Assembly: GCA_964473995.1 (NCBI GenBank) | Contig: CAYYRB010000039.1 | Coordinates: forward strand, 1 to 22,572 | Direction of reading: 5' to 3' | DNA length: 22,572 nt | DNA from: JAKRSD01 sp964473995 | Lineage (GTDB): Bacteria; Bacteroidota; Bacteroidia; CAIKAF01 | In this document: piece by piece, positions 15,801-22,572 of the stretch | How the letters are laid out: each line of letters starts with the position of its first letter | How positions within the stretch are numbered: position 1 is the first letter of the stretch | Made by a program: the position numbers and the translations under genes | Notes under the pieces: model-generated | Databases searched by the model: none | The model's input: the letters and a program-made list of their open reading frames with translations, nothing else | What the model was told of the DNA's origin: nothing

Positions 15801-15910
15801 GCCATGGTAGAATAGTTTTTATTGCTCCCTTCATTAATGATTAGTTGTCCACAGACTTTTCCTGCCAATAGGCAGAAAAAAACAAGCATCGCGGTTAGCC
15901 ATTTATTCAT
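12896..15910 (-). CDS. Secreted CotH-type protein with lamin-tail and T9SS sorting domains
   Basis: A 1004-residue exported protein. Order: signal peptide (1-21); N-terminal part of a lamin-tail domain (22-94: EYEDWIEIYNAG, YSLSDN, GGYVLVFCSGK); an insert (about 100-275); the lamin-tail C-terminal part (278-341: HTNFKIASEGETISLYN, SFPDGS, PTPGASNN). Then a chitobiase C-terminal-like module (about 350-415: VHYTVDGSDPDTTSPVW), a CotH kinase-like region (about 435-820: VYINGTYWGLYELREKF, NNADWAFNYNNLKIYR, CLMDMEYG), a small beta repeat (about 838-912) and a type A T9SS sorting domain (about 922-1004, ending GGFIKR). CotH proteins act as secreted protein kinases in spores and fungi, but in this architecture activity is unproven. 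It lies 66 bp after the S9 peptidase gene. Confidence 0.88.
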   Translation of the reverse strand: MNKWLTAMLVFFCLLAGKVCGQLIINEGSNKNYSTMADEHGEYEDWIEIYNAGNTTVDLVNYSLSDNATAGQWVFSHQLIQPGGYVLVFCSGKNRYSSQPFVTVVNDTTFQPQSGWNTHDFSNSFTWDGFSNLLINLCNYNAYYTNNSIHSQTQTTYNSSLSGFTDGGSACGFTSGGNAQLRPNIRLNSSIIGAGVAQNGPYDYPSPYGNWYWSSRQQYLFRAEELSAAGLLPGPLDSLAFDVIAPCPTGFSLMEISMANTGVDVLSADFIPSAGNKNHTNFKIASEGETISLYNPSNVLVSSLYINCGPGYDVSTGSFPDGSPILKKFYAPTPGASNNAAIPADNYALAPAFSLNSGMYTGPISVSISDPNLPNATVHYTVDGSDPDTTSPVWDGTPVFIFQTTILRARAFVNGLIPSTTTSAGYLFNVNHITPIISVMTDPENLFGPQGMFDNPGLDLLKAASIDYFDSTSSHNLLFSRRAGIVMDGGWGSRGLPQRPFRIKFDDGVLGQGPVSGNIIPDRPQRNQYSDFMLRNGSNNFLILPHKDAAQVKMMGDGSNAYYAAWRPVSVYINGTYWGLYELREKFNTEMFALAENATESTVEILGSSAQYGFQLRAIEGDVQNFYTAYAQFSQLNPSDTSFWSLADQYFDLKYYTDYVIGEVFMNNADWAFNYNNLKIYRSDATGFRWRYCLMDMEYGLLPNPSNDFTCSYDLLGQLMNWGNVDPNNPHINIFLKGIQNTRFRNYFINRFADQLNSLYLPSRLTAIENAMFNQTVAESANQFQRWGDPNNVPAQVTNFYQTHLTFLDELACRPEQARNYIQSHFNLPQQVDLQLDVLPAGSGKIRISTLTPDTYPWDGIYFDGVPVRIEAIPEPGYQFSHWGQNGLISDTLNPVFLDTLTMSDNEFTAYFYSTLSIPETYGMAISVYPNPSSDRVIISLKYGNGAPLNIHVVDVLGKVYSLPFSAVGTNEISADVSRLSPGYYVILYSGVDGKTFRGGFIKR

Positions 15911-15976
15911 TTTAAGGAATCAAGTAAATTTTACATACTTGTTTTTATTTTTGATTAGGCTGTTATAATGAAGATG

Positions 15977-17875
15977 TTATAACGTTTCTTTCAGCCATTT
16001 GAAAAATTCACGTTGCCATACCAGTCCGTTTTGTGGCTTCACCACCCAATGGTTTTCATCGGGGAAATGAAGCAACTTGCTTTTAAGCCCTTTCAATTGG
16101 GCTGCTTGAAAGGCTTCCATAGCCTGTCCTTCAGGCACACGGTAATCTTTACCGCCCTGAACGATCAGCATGGGCGCATTCCATTTATTGACATAATTTA
16201 TGGGATTAAAATTGCCGTATGTTTTTTGGGTAAATTCATTGATTTCCCAATAAGGTCCGCCGAAATCCCAATCGGTGAAGAAAATTTCTTCGGTAGTGCC
16301 ATACATGCTTTGTGTATTAAATACCCCACAATGCGAAATAAACGTTTTGAAACGGTTGCCGTGCAGACCTGCCAACATAAACACGGAATATCCGCCGAAA
16401 GAAGCACCCACGGCTCCCATACGGCCTGAATCCACATAAGATTCTTTTCCCACTACGTCAATGGCGGTGAGGTAATCTTTCATCACCTGTCCTCCCCAAT
16501 CGCGGCTGATCTGTTCATTCCATTCCACGCCATGCCCCGGCATTCCCCGCCTGTTGGGCGCCACCACGATATATCCCTGAGAAGCCATCAGGGCCAAATT
16601 CCACCGAAAAGAGAAAAATTGGGTGAGGGCCGATTGCGGACCACCTTGGCAATATAACAAAGCGGGGTATTTTTTGGTCACATCAAAATCGGGTGGAAAA
16701 AGAACCCAAACCAACATTTTCTTTCCATCGGTGGTGGTCACATACCGTTTCTCTGCCTTTACTTCTTTAGTTTGATTGTAAAAGCCATCATTTACACGGG
16801 TAATCTGCGCAAACTTGGCCGATACGGGATCGAATGAAAATAGTTCTGTAGCATGGTTGAAGTCGGTTCGCGTAACGATGATTTTGGAACCTGAAAAACC
16901 CACGATGCCCGTCACGTCAAAAAACCCGTTGGAAAGTTGTTTTACTACGGGAAGTTTTTTTGTCAGGCCGGGAAAATCAACCTCAAAAAGCTGCAATGTG
17001 CCGTCCGTAGGAGCCGTGAAGTATATTTTTTTGCCGTCGGGTGCCCATTGAAATTGGGTCACGGTGCCGTCCCAACCGGCCGTCAAGTTCATTTTTTGTC
17101 CTTTCACATCCACCAGAATATCATTTTTATCCGCCTCGTAGCCGTCGCGTTTCATGCTCAACCAGGCCAGATAACCTGCGGAGGAATAGGCGGGCTCGGT
17201 ATCATACCCCATCATGCCTTCCGTTATATTTTCGGTTTTTCCGGTGGTCAAATCATACCGATACAAATCGGTATTGGTGCTGCGGGCATAATCCGTCCCG
17301 AATTTCTTTTTGCACACATACACAATCCCATTGCCATCCGGTGTCCATATATAATCTTCACCGCCCCCGAAAGGAAGCTGTGGCGTATGGTAAGGTTCAT
17401 CCTTCATGATGTCGGTTCCTTTGGAATCGGGTTTGTTTTCGCGATAAAACACATGGTTGAACGTGCCGTCTCTCCACGTATCCCAATGCCGGTAATGCAG
17501 CGATTCATAGATGCGGGCGGATGTTTTTTCCATTTCCGGATAAAAATCGGTTCCGGATACGGGCATCAACTTGACAGCCTCGTCGTAAAGCAGCCATTTC
17601 CCGTCGGGCGAAAGATGTTTGTCGGTAAGCCCCACGGGTTCGCTGATTTCAACCGGCTCTCCCCCGTCCGGCGATATCTTATAGGTTTTACCGGTGCTCT
17701 TATTTTCCTTCATATCAGGTATGGAAACTTTATACACCACGGATTTACCATCAGCAGTAACCCCGAGTGCACTTACGCGCCCCATGCTCCACAACTGCTC
17801 GGGACTGAGCAAACCCTGCGCAAAGGCTGAAGAAACCCCGAGAATCCAAATACCTAATAATGACCACTTTTTCAT
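15977..17875 (-). CDS. S9 family peptidase, DPP5-like
   Basis: A 632-residue exported serine peptidase that probably releases dipeptides from peptides in the periplasm. The signal peptide (1-19) ends in AFAQ. The N-terminal half is a WD40-like beta-propeller (about 25-375; SPDGKWLLYD, APDGKKIYFT). The C-terminal alpha/beta hydrolase has the nucleophile motif GASFGG (Ser492), QGGKDYRVP (Asp577) and DENHW (His609), a full catalytic triad. CQGGPQ and APNRRGMPGHGVEWNEQI match the S9C/DPP5 branch known from Porphyromonas as I recall it. Peptides delivered by such enzymes suit an amino-acid-using lifestyle. It is divergent from the DASH cryptochrome gene across 84 bp; a weak TAACTTGC box precedes its ATG on the minus strand. 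Confidence 0.92.
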   Translation of the reverse strand: MKKWSLLGIWILGVSSAFAQGLLSPEQLWSMGRVSALGVTADGKSVVYKVSIPDMKENKSTGKTYKISPDGGEPVEISEPVGLTDKHLSPDGKWLLYDEAVKLMPVSGTDFYPEMEKTSARIYESLHYRHWDTWRDGTFNHVFYRENKPDSKGTDIMKDEPYHTPQLPFGGGEDYIWTPDGNGIVYVCKKKFGTDYARSTNTDLYRYDLTTGKTENITEGMMGYDTEPAYSSAGYLAWLSMKRDGYEADKNDILVDVKGQKMNLTAGWDGTVTQFQWAPDGKKIYFTAPTDGTLQLFEVDFPGLTKKLPVVKQLSNGFFDVTGIVGFSGSKIIVTRTDFNHATELFSFDPVSAKFAQITRVNDGFYNQTKEVKAEKRYVTTTDGKKMLVWVLFPPDFDVTKKYPALLYCQGGPQSALTQFFSFRWNLALMASQGYIVVAPNRRGMPGHGVEWNEQISRDWGGQVMKDYLTAIDVVGKESYVDSGRMGAVGASFGGYSVFMLAGLHGNRFKTFISHCGVFNTQSMYGTTEEIFFTDWDFGGPYWEINEFTQKTYGNFNPINYVNKWNAPMLIVQGGKDYRVPEGQAMEAFQAAQLKGLKSKLLHFPDENHWVVKPQNGLVWQREFFKWLKETL

Positions 17876-17879
17876 ACCC

Positions 17880-17910
17880 CTGATTTTTGGCGCAAGTTAT
17901 CCGAAATCAG
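17880..17910. repeat. 7-bp inverted repeat in the divergent S9/DASH region
   Basis: CTGATTT (17880-17886) and AAATCAG (17904-17910) are perfect inverted copies 17 nt apart, directly upstream of the S9 peptidase ATG. They could be an operator half-site pair or chance in AT-rich DNA. Confidence 0.35.
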
Positions 17911-17959
17911 CGAAAAAGGGAAACACAAAAACCAATTTCCCGAACAAGAATCCGGTTTC

Positions 17960-19270
17960 ATGGGTTTAATCGACATGAAGGGTGCCATTCTTTGGCTCAG
18001 AAACGATCTCCGCCTGCACGACCACGGAGGTTTTCGCGTTGCGGAAAAATCGGGTGCCGATTTCCTGATTCCCGTTTTCATTTTGGACGAAAAAGAACTT
18101 GCGCCCGGCACATTCACCGGGCTTCCGCGCATGGGACCATTCCGTGCCGCTTTTCTCCATCAATCCTTAGATTACATGAAGAAAGAACTCCATAAATTGG
18201 GTTCTGATCTTTGGGTTTTCAGGGGTTCGCCAGCTGAGGTGCTGAAAAAGCTGGCCGAACAAACGGGAGCCGATACTTTAATTTACGAACGGGAAGACAC
18301 CGCCTATGAAAAGCAGCGAGAAAAGGAAGTACGGGAAGCCCTGCCCGGACTAAACCACCTCATCCGCAGAGAAAGAACCCTCATAGAGGACACCTCACTG
18401 CCTTTCGATATATCCCGCCTGCCGGATGTATTTACGGAATTTCGCAAGAAAGCCGAAAAGTACGCCACGATACCTGCTCCATTGCCGCCTCCTGACAAAT
18501 TACCGCCACCTTCCAACCATTTGGAACAACCTGAAACGGCATGGGAACACATTTATCCTTTCGGTTCCCCTCCGGTCGATTCACGAACAGCCTTTCCTTT
18601 TAATGGAGGTGAAGGCGAGGCGCTCAAAAGACTGCGCGATTACCTATGGGAACGAAAATTGGCATCCTCCTACAAAACCACGCGAAACGGATTAATCGGA
18701 GAAGCCTATTCCACCAAGTTTTCGCCCTGGCTGGCTAACGGATCTGTTTCCCCCAGGCGTATTTATGCTGAAATCAAGCAATTTGAAAATGAATACGGCC
18801 CTTCTGAAGAAACCTATTGGATCATTTTTGAATTGCTTTGGAGAGATTATTTCCGTTTCGTGGCACGTAAATGCGGAAACCTTATTTTCCAATCGGGAGG
18901 TATACGCATGAAAAGTAAATCCGTTTCCATATTGGATAAATCCAGGTGGGACAAATGGACAAATGGACAAACCGGGCAGCCCTTCTGCGATGCCGGGATG
19001 AACGAACTCCGACTTACCGGCTATTTGAGCAACCGAATGCGACAGAATTGCGCCTCCTACTGGTGCCACGATTTAAACCAACCCTGGCAGGCAGGTGCGG
19101 AATGGTTTGAATATCTGTTGATCGATTTCGATCCGTGCAGCAACTACGGCAACTGGATGTATCTGGCCGGCGTAGGAAACGACCCCAGACCGGACCGCTA
19201 TTTTAATCTCCGATTACAGGCAGAGCGCTATGACGCAAATGGAGATTATCAAAAACTATGGGCAAGGTAA
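17960..19270 (+). CDS. DASH-family cryptochrome / photolyase-like flavoprotein
   Basis: A 436-residue FAD-binding protein. DASH cryptochromes repair cyclobutane dimers in single-stranded DNA using blue light and may also sense light. The N-terminal antenna domain begins with WLRNDLRLHD. The FAD domain has GLIGEAYSTKFSPWLANGSV, LLWRDYFRFVA, TGYLSNRMRQNCASYW and FDPCSNYGNWMYLAGVGNDP, which together identify the DASH branch. The conserved tryptophans of the electron-transfer chain appear present. Length fits bacterial DASH proteins. The ATG at 17960 gives MGLID before the conserved MKGAILWLRNDLR; the in-frame ATG at 17975 is an equally reasonable start. It is divergent from the S9 peptidase gene; no photolyase operon partners are seen. 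Confidence 0.94.
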   Translation: MGLIDMKGAILWLRNDLRLHDHGGFRVAEKSGADFLIPVFILDEKELAPGTFTGLPRMGPFRAAFLHQSLDYMKKELHKLGSDLWVFRGSPAEVLKKLAEQTGADTLIYEREDTAYEKQREKEVREALPGLNHLIRRERTLIEDTSLPFDISRLPDVFTEFRKKAEKYATIPAPLPPPDKLPPPSNHLEQPETAWEHIYPFGSPPVDSRTAFPFNGGEGEALKRLRDYLWERKLASSYKTTRNGLIGEAYSTKFSPWLANGSVSPRRIYAEIKQFENEYGPSEETYWIIFELLWRDYFRFVARKCGNLIFQSGGIRMKSKSVSILDKSRWDKWTNGQTGQPFCDAGMNELRLTGYLSNRMRQNCASYWCHDLNQPWQAGAEWFEYLLIDFDPCSNYGNWMYLAGVGNDPRPDRYFNLRLQAERYDANGDYQKLWAR

Positions 19271-19387
19271 TTTCCCGGGAGCATCATCCGCACAAAAAGG
19301 GAATATTTAACTCTACAGGAACATTGCAACCTTGTGTATAGGTTTTTTGCTGATTTTTCATTCCTTTTGCATGTAAATACGTTTACC

Positions 19388-21295
19388 ATGCCACGTTTGT
19401 TTTTTCTGTCAATTCTTTTTTGCACGATTTCAACGGTTTATGCATCACCTGGAGACACTACGAGTGTGCGCGCCCACAATGCCACCCACATGAATTGGTA
19501 TGGCAATTTTGACAAGCGGGCCGGATTCCCCGGAGGAACAACCACTTACCAAAAAATCCTGCTGCGCTACACCCTCGGATGCCCATCCAGCGGATGCTCC
19601 GAGTGGGATTATACCACGCGGGTTTTTGTTTTACGCCCTACCGGGCAGACCGATACATCAGGCAATGCCATCAAGGAAGAAGTTGAACTTTGCAGGGTAA
19701 TCACGCCCTATGCAGGAACCTTCGCCAATTCCTGGAAATGGACCTACACATTCGACGTAACCGATTATGCCTCCATGCTGAAGGACTCGACTGACATACG
19801 CGTTCAATACCAGGGATATCAGGATGGTTTCACCGCCACCCTGGATTTTGAATTTGTGGAAGGAACTCCACCCCATCCCGTTTTGGATGTGCTCAAGATC
19901 TACGAAGGCGGCTCGTCATATGGAGATCCCAACAATCCGATTGAAAATTTCCTAAGTGAGAAACCGGTGCAAATTCTTTCAGGCACACAATATGCGAAAT
20001 TCATGTATCGCCCGTCGGGCCATGGCTTCGGCGGTAATGAAAACTGTGCGGAATTCTGTCCCAAATACTTTTACGTAAAAACCGACAACCAACAGCGGGG
20101 ACAAAGCCTGATTTGGAATGAAACCTGCGGACTCAATCCGCTTTTTCCCCAGCCGGGAACATGGTTGTATGACCGGGCCAACTGGTGTCCGGGTGGACCC
20201 ACCGGTGATTTCACCTTCAATCTTACTCCATATCTGGCCCCCGGTGCCCATACGCTGAACGTGGATATGGAGCCGTTTACCAATGTGAACAACAACAACT
20301 GTTCCTACAATATTTCGGCTCAGCTTTTCCTTTTCGGTTCACCCTCATTTACAAATGATGCGGAAGTAGTGGAAATTTTGGGCCCAAATAAAAATCCGAA
20401 CTACGGGCGATTTAATCCCATTTGCCATGAGGCTTCGGTTATCATCCGCAATACAGGAGCCCAAAACCTGCAACAGCTAAAATTGGGATACAAAGTGGAA
20501 AATGGAACGGAATACACGGTTACCTGGACGGGTAATCTGGCTTTTCTGGAAACGGATACATTCCGCTTCCCGGTGGCCGACTGGAGCGGAGCCAACCAGG
20601 AAAAAAAGTTTACCGTACGGGTGTTGGAGACAAACAATCAGGCTGATGAATACCTACATAATAACGCGGCGCACAGTTACTTCGCCATCCCGCCGGTATA
20701 CCCCGCCAAATTTGTGTTGAATTATAAAACCAACGGCAAACCGGCGGAAACATCCTGTTCAATCCGCGATGCCCAAGGGAATTTGATCTTTTCACGTAAT
20801 TCCCACACGGCCAACACGGAATATAAAGACACGTTGGAATTTGCCAACGGCTGCTATCGTTTTGAATTTCTGGATGCCGGCAAAAATGGTCTTTCTTTTT
20901 ACAGTTTCAACAATGACGGCGCCGGTTTTGTGCGCTTCAGAAGAGCCGAAAGCATTTCCAATCTGCGCACATTTAATCCGAATTTCGGCACGTCCATCCT
21001 GCACTTTTTTACGGTAGGGGGAACACTCTCCACAGAGGAACCGTCCCCGCAGGGTTTTGATTTCGAATTATTCCCCAATCCGGCGGACCATTATGTGGAT
21101 ATCCAACTCAGGCCCGAATCAGGAAATACCCGGCTGATTTTATCCGACGCCTCGGGCAAGCGTATTCTGGCACAAGAAAATATAAGCACGGTAGATATGA
21201 CCCGGCTTGACGTTTCCTCTTTATCTCCCGGAGTCTATTTTATTCAGATTACCGCAAGCAGGGGAACGGCGATAAAAAAGTTTATCCGCAAATAA
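19388..21295 (+). CDS. Secreted PNGase F-like protein with T9SS sorting domain
   Basis: A 635-residue exported protein. Signal peptide 1-19 (ending VYA). Residues about 25-330 resemble the two-domain core of peptide-N-glycosidase F, which cuts N-glycans from asparagine. CSEWDY holds Asp74 (PNGase F Asp60), NCAEFC holds Glu222 (Glu206), and the segments CRVITPYAG and PGTWLYDRANWCPGG are also shared. The third PNGase F acid, Glu118, aligns with Gln142 here, so activity may be altered. A middle beta region (about 345-545) follows, then a type A T9SS domain (about 555-635, from FELFPNPADHYVDIQL to KKFIRK). A GTG at 19334 would add 18 residues ahead of the signal peptide; the ATG at 19388 is preferred. 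It stands between the DASH gene and ACMSD. Confidence 0.88.
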   Translation: MPRLFFLSILFCTISTVYASPGDTTSVRAHNATHMNWYGNFDKRAGFPGGTTTYQKILLRYTLGCPSSGCSEWDYTTRVFVLRPTGQTDTSGNAIKEEVELCRVITPYAGTFANSWKWTYTFDVTDYASMLKDSTDIRVQYQGYQDGFTATLDFEFVEGTPPHPVLDVLKIYEGGSSYGDPNNPIENFLSEKPVQILSGTQYAKFMYRPSGHGFGGNENCAEFCPKYFYVKTDNQQRGQSLIWNETCGLNPLFPQPGTWLYDRANWCPGGPTGDFTFNLTPYLAPGAHTLNVDMEPFTNVNNNNCSYNISAQLFLFGSPSFTNDAEVVEILGPNKNPNYGRFNPICHEASVIIRNTGAQNLQQLKLGYKVENGTEYTVTWTGNLAFLETDTFRFPVADWSGANQEKKFTVRVLETNNQADEYLHNNAAHSYFAIPPVYPAKFVLNYKTNGKPAETSCSIRDAQGNLIFSRNSHTANTEYKDTLEFANGCYRFEFLDAGKNGLSFYSFNNDGAGFVRFRRAESISNLRTFNPNFGTSILHFFTVGGTLSTEEPSPQGFDFELFPNPADHYVDIQLRPESGNTRLILSDASGKRILAQENISTVDMTRLDVSSLSPGVYFIQITASRGTAIKKFIRK

Positions 21296-21319
21296 GGTAA
21301 TCATAGCCGATGGGTTTTA

Positions 21320-21327
21320 TATCTTCG
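21320..21327 (+). promoter_or_regulatory. -7 box for the ACMSD gene
   Basis: TATCTTCG, one base from TAnnTTTG, followed by CA. It ends 5 nt before the likely TTG start at 21333, so the mRNA would have little or no leader. Confidence 0.4.
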
Positions 21328-21332
21328 CATCG

Positions 21333-22346
21333 TTGCTGCGCATAGATATTCATACCCATGTAATGCCCGAAAAAATGCCCAACTACGGGCAGAAATTCGG
21401 CTATGAAGGTTTTGTACACCTCCATCATCATGCGCCCTGCCGCGCCCGTATGATGATCGGCGATAAATTTTTTCGCGAAATCGAAGACAATTGCTGGAGT
21501 CCGGCGAAACGGCTGGAAGACATGGCCCATACCGAGGTACATACCCAGGTATTAAGCACAATTCCCGTGTTGTTTAATTATTGGGCAAAACCCGAACATG
21601 CATTGGAAACCTCCATGTATTTAAACGACCATATTGCCGAATGCTGCACGCACGATCACAAGCGCTTCATCGGCCTGGCCACCCTGCCCTTTCAAGATCC
21701 CCAACTGGCTTGCAAAGAATTGGAACGATGCGCCAAAGACTTGGGACTGAAAGGCGTGGAAGTGGGGACTCATATCAACAATTGGAATCTGAATGAGCCT
21801 GAACTCTATCCCATCTGGGAAATTTGTGAAAAATACGACCTGAGCGTACTGGTACATCCCTGGGATATGCCAGGTTCAGAAAACATGCGACGATATTGGC
21901 TCCCTTGGCTGGTGGGTATGCCGGCGGAAACATCAAGAGCCGTCTGCTCCATGATTTTCGGCGGTATTTTTGACCGATTCCCGAAGCTCCGAGTCGCCTT
22001 CTGCCACGGGGGCGGATCCTTCCCCGGAACGATAGGACGGATTGAGCACGGATTTAACATGCGTCCGGACCTTGTGGCCATTGATAATCCCAATAATCCG
22101 CGAGATTACTGCGGTCGCTTTTGGGTTGACACGCTCACGTTTGATGAACATGTCTTGCGGAACATTATCCGCATGTTCGGCAGCAAAAAAGTAGCCTTGG
22201 GCTCTGATTATCCGTTTCCGTTGGGCGAACTTGATCCGCCCGGAAAATTGGCCTTATCCATTGGCCTGGAGCAGGAGATTCTTGAAGATCTGCTTCAGAA
22301 TGCCCCATTGGAATGGCTGAATATGACTACTTCTCAGTTGTTGTAA
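21333..22346 (+). CDS. 2-amino-3-carboxymuconate-6-semialdehyde decarboxylase (ACMSD)
   Basis: Decarboxylates the kynurenine-pathway intermediate ACMS, steering tryptophan carbon to energy metabolism and away from quinolinate/NAD. This zinc amidohydrolase of 337 residues matches the human enzyme, as I recall it, along its whole length: IDIHTH (His7, His9), VLSTIPVLFNYWAKPE, VHPWDM (His175), YWLPWLVGMPAETSRA, CHGGGSFPGTIGRIEHGF, MRPDL and LGSDYPFPLGEL (Asp292). All expected metal ligands are present. No ATG lies upstream of the metal motif, and the first in-frame ATG (21363) would delete it, so the start must be TTG (21333) or the next codon, CTG. It overlaps lgt tail to tail by 20 bp. No other kynurenine gene is in the window. 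Confidence 0.95.
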   Translation: MLRIDIHTHVMPEKMPNYGQKFGYEGFVHLHHHAPCRARMMIGDKFFREIEDNCWSPAKRLEDMAHTEVHTQVLSTIPVLFNYWAKPEHALETSMYLNDHIAECCTHDHKRFIGLATLPFQDPQLACKELERCAKDLGLKGVEVGTHINNWNLNEPELYPIWEICEKYDLSVLVHPWDMPGSENMRRYWLPWLVGMPAETSRAVCSMIFGGIFDRFPKLRVAFCHGGGSFPGTIGRIEHGFNMRPDLVAIDNPNNPRDYCGRFWVDTLTFDEHVLRNIIRMFGSKKVALGSDYPFPLGELDPPGKLALSIGLEQEILEDLLQNAPLEWLNMTTSQLL

Positions 22347-22572
22347 ATCGGGTACGCAATTTCCAAACCAAATAAATCGCTGCGACAATGATGAAAGGTA
22401 TGCTGAGAACTTGCCCCGTATTTAAGGCAACTCCCAAATCATAGCTTTCCTGAGGTTCTTTAAAAAACTCCAATACAAAACGGGGAATGAAAATAACCAG
22501 AAGAAAAGCGGCAGTGAGGAGACCTTTGTGCCGAAGACCAAACTTCCTGTAAAGCAGATACAAAATCCCGGA
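22327..22572 (-). CDS. lgt: Prolipoprotein diacylglyceryl transferase, C-terminal part
   Basis: A partial gene running off the right edge; 81 C-terminal residues are visible. Lgt transfers diacylglycerol from phosphatidylglycerol to the lipobox cysteine of prolipoproteins in the inner membrane. Family features here are a transmembrane segment followed by FIPRFVLEFFKEPQE, then TGQVLSIPFIIVAAIYLVW, the last helix, and a basic tail. The conserved Arg and Glu of RFVLEFF and the GQ-LSIP motif are diagnostic. The frame is open to the window edge, so the start lies outside. Its stop lies inside the ACMSD coding region on the opposite strand. Confidence 0.9.
   Translation of the reverse strand, partial: SGILYLLYRKFGLRHKGLLTAAFLLVIFIPRFVLEFFKEPQESYDLGVALNTGQVLSIPFIIVAAIYLVWKLRTRFTTTEK

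Noticed and set aside
15921..15941. Inverted repeat CAAGTA/TACTTG upstream of the CotH-type gene
   Set aside because: Only six base pairs with a nine-base AT-rich spacer and no U-tract; too weak to call an operator or terminator.
16937..17830. Long open frame of 297 codons on the plus strand
   Set aside because: It is antisense to the S9 peptidase, which has a full set of family motifs; the plus-strand translation is low-complexity and resembles no family.

Overview
This window is chromosomal DNA from a member of the Bacteroidota. The evidence is consistent across the window. Two large secreted proteins end in type A sorting domains of the type IX secretion system (T9SS). There is a CarboxypepD_reg-plug-barrel TonB-dependent receptor. 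Promoter-like boxes match the Bacteroidota -7 consensus TAnnTTTG. Most genes lack clear Shine-Dalgarno sites and have A-rich leaders instead. Genus and family cannot be fixed from the sequence alone. I see no IS element, prophage, tRNA, rRNA or CRISPR array.

Layout. 1-376 is a gene-poor AT-rich stretch with a run of nine G. 377-928 (+) is a small unrecognised membrane protein. 972-3347 (-) is a TonB-dependent receptor preceded by a clear TPP (thiamin pyrophosphate) riboswitch at about 3450-3532, so it is probably an outer-membrane thiamin or thiamin-precursor importer. 3659-5405 (-) is a tightly overlapping operon: rsmG, a D-2-hydroxyacid dehydrogenase and a Kazal-domain lipoprotein. pfkA (-) and dcd (+) are divergent around 6411-6472, and dcd is followed closely by class II fumarase fumC, which ends in a strong terminator. 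8512-10389 (-) is a secreted PQQ-type beta-propeller protein. 10658-12852 (-) is dihydroorotase followed by a DUF6671-like zinc-ribbon protein. 12896-15910 (-) is a 1004-residue CotH-type T9SS substrate with a lamin-tail domain that appears to be split. 15977-17875 (-) is an S9 (DPP5-like) peptidase. On the plus strand follow a DASH cryptochrome (17960-19270), a PNGase F-like T9SS substrate (19388-21295) and ACMSD of the kynurenine pathway (21333-22346). The last gene overlaps the tail of lgt (-), which runs off the window.

Most of the content is housekeeping: nucleotide, glycolysis/TCA, rRNA modification and lipoprotein genes. Between these lie envelope and secreted functions for nutrient capture and for protein or glycan degradation (TonB receptor, S9 peptidase, PNGase F-like protein, CotH protein, Kazal inhibitor).

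The most interesting local structure is the leader of the TonB receptor. It holds a TPP aptamer, then a perfect CTCCTG/CAGGAG pair that could hide the Shine-Dalgarno site. The ATG served by that site is out of frame with the receptor by exactly one base, in an eight-A run. I did not find a clearly new multi-gene defence or mobile system.
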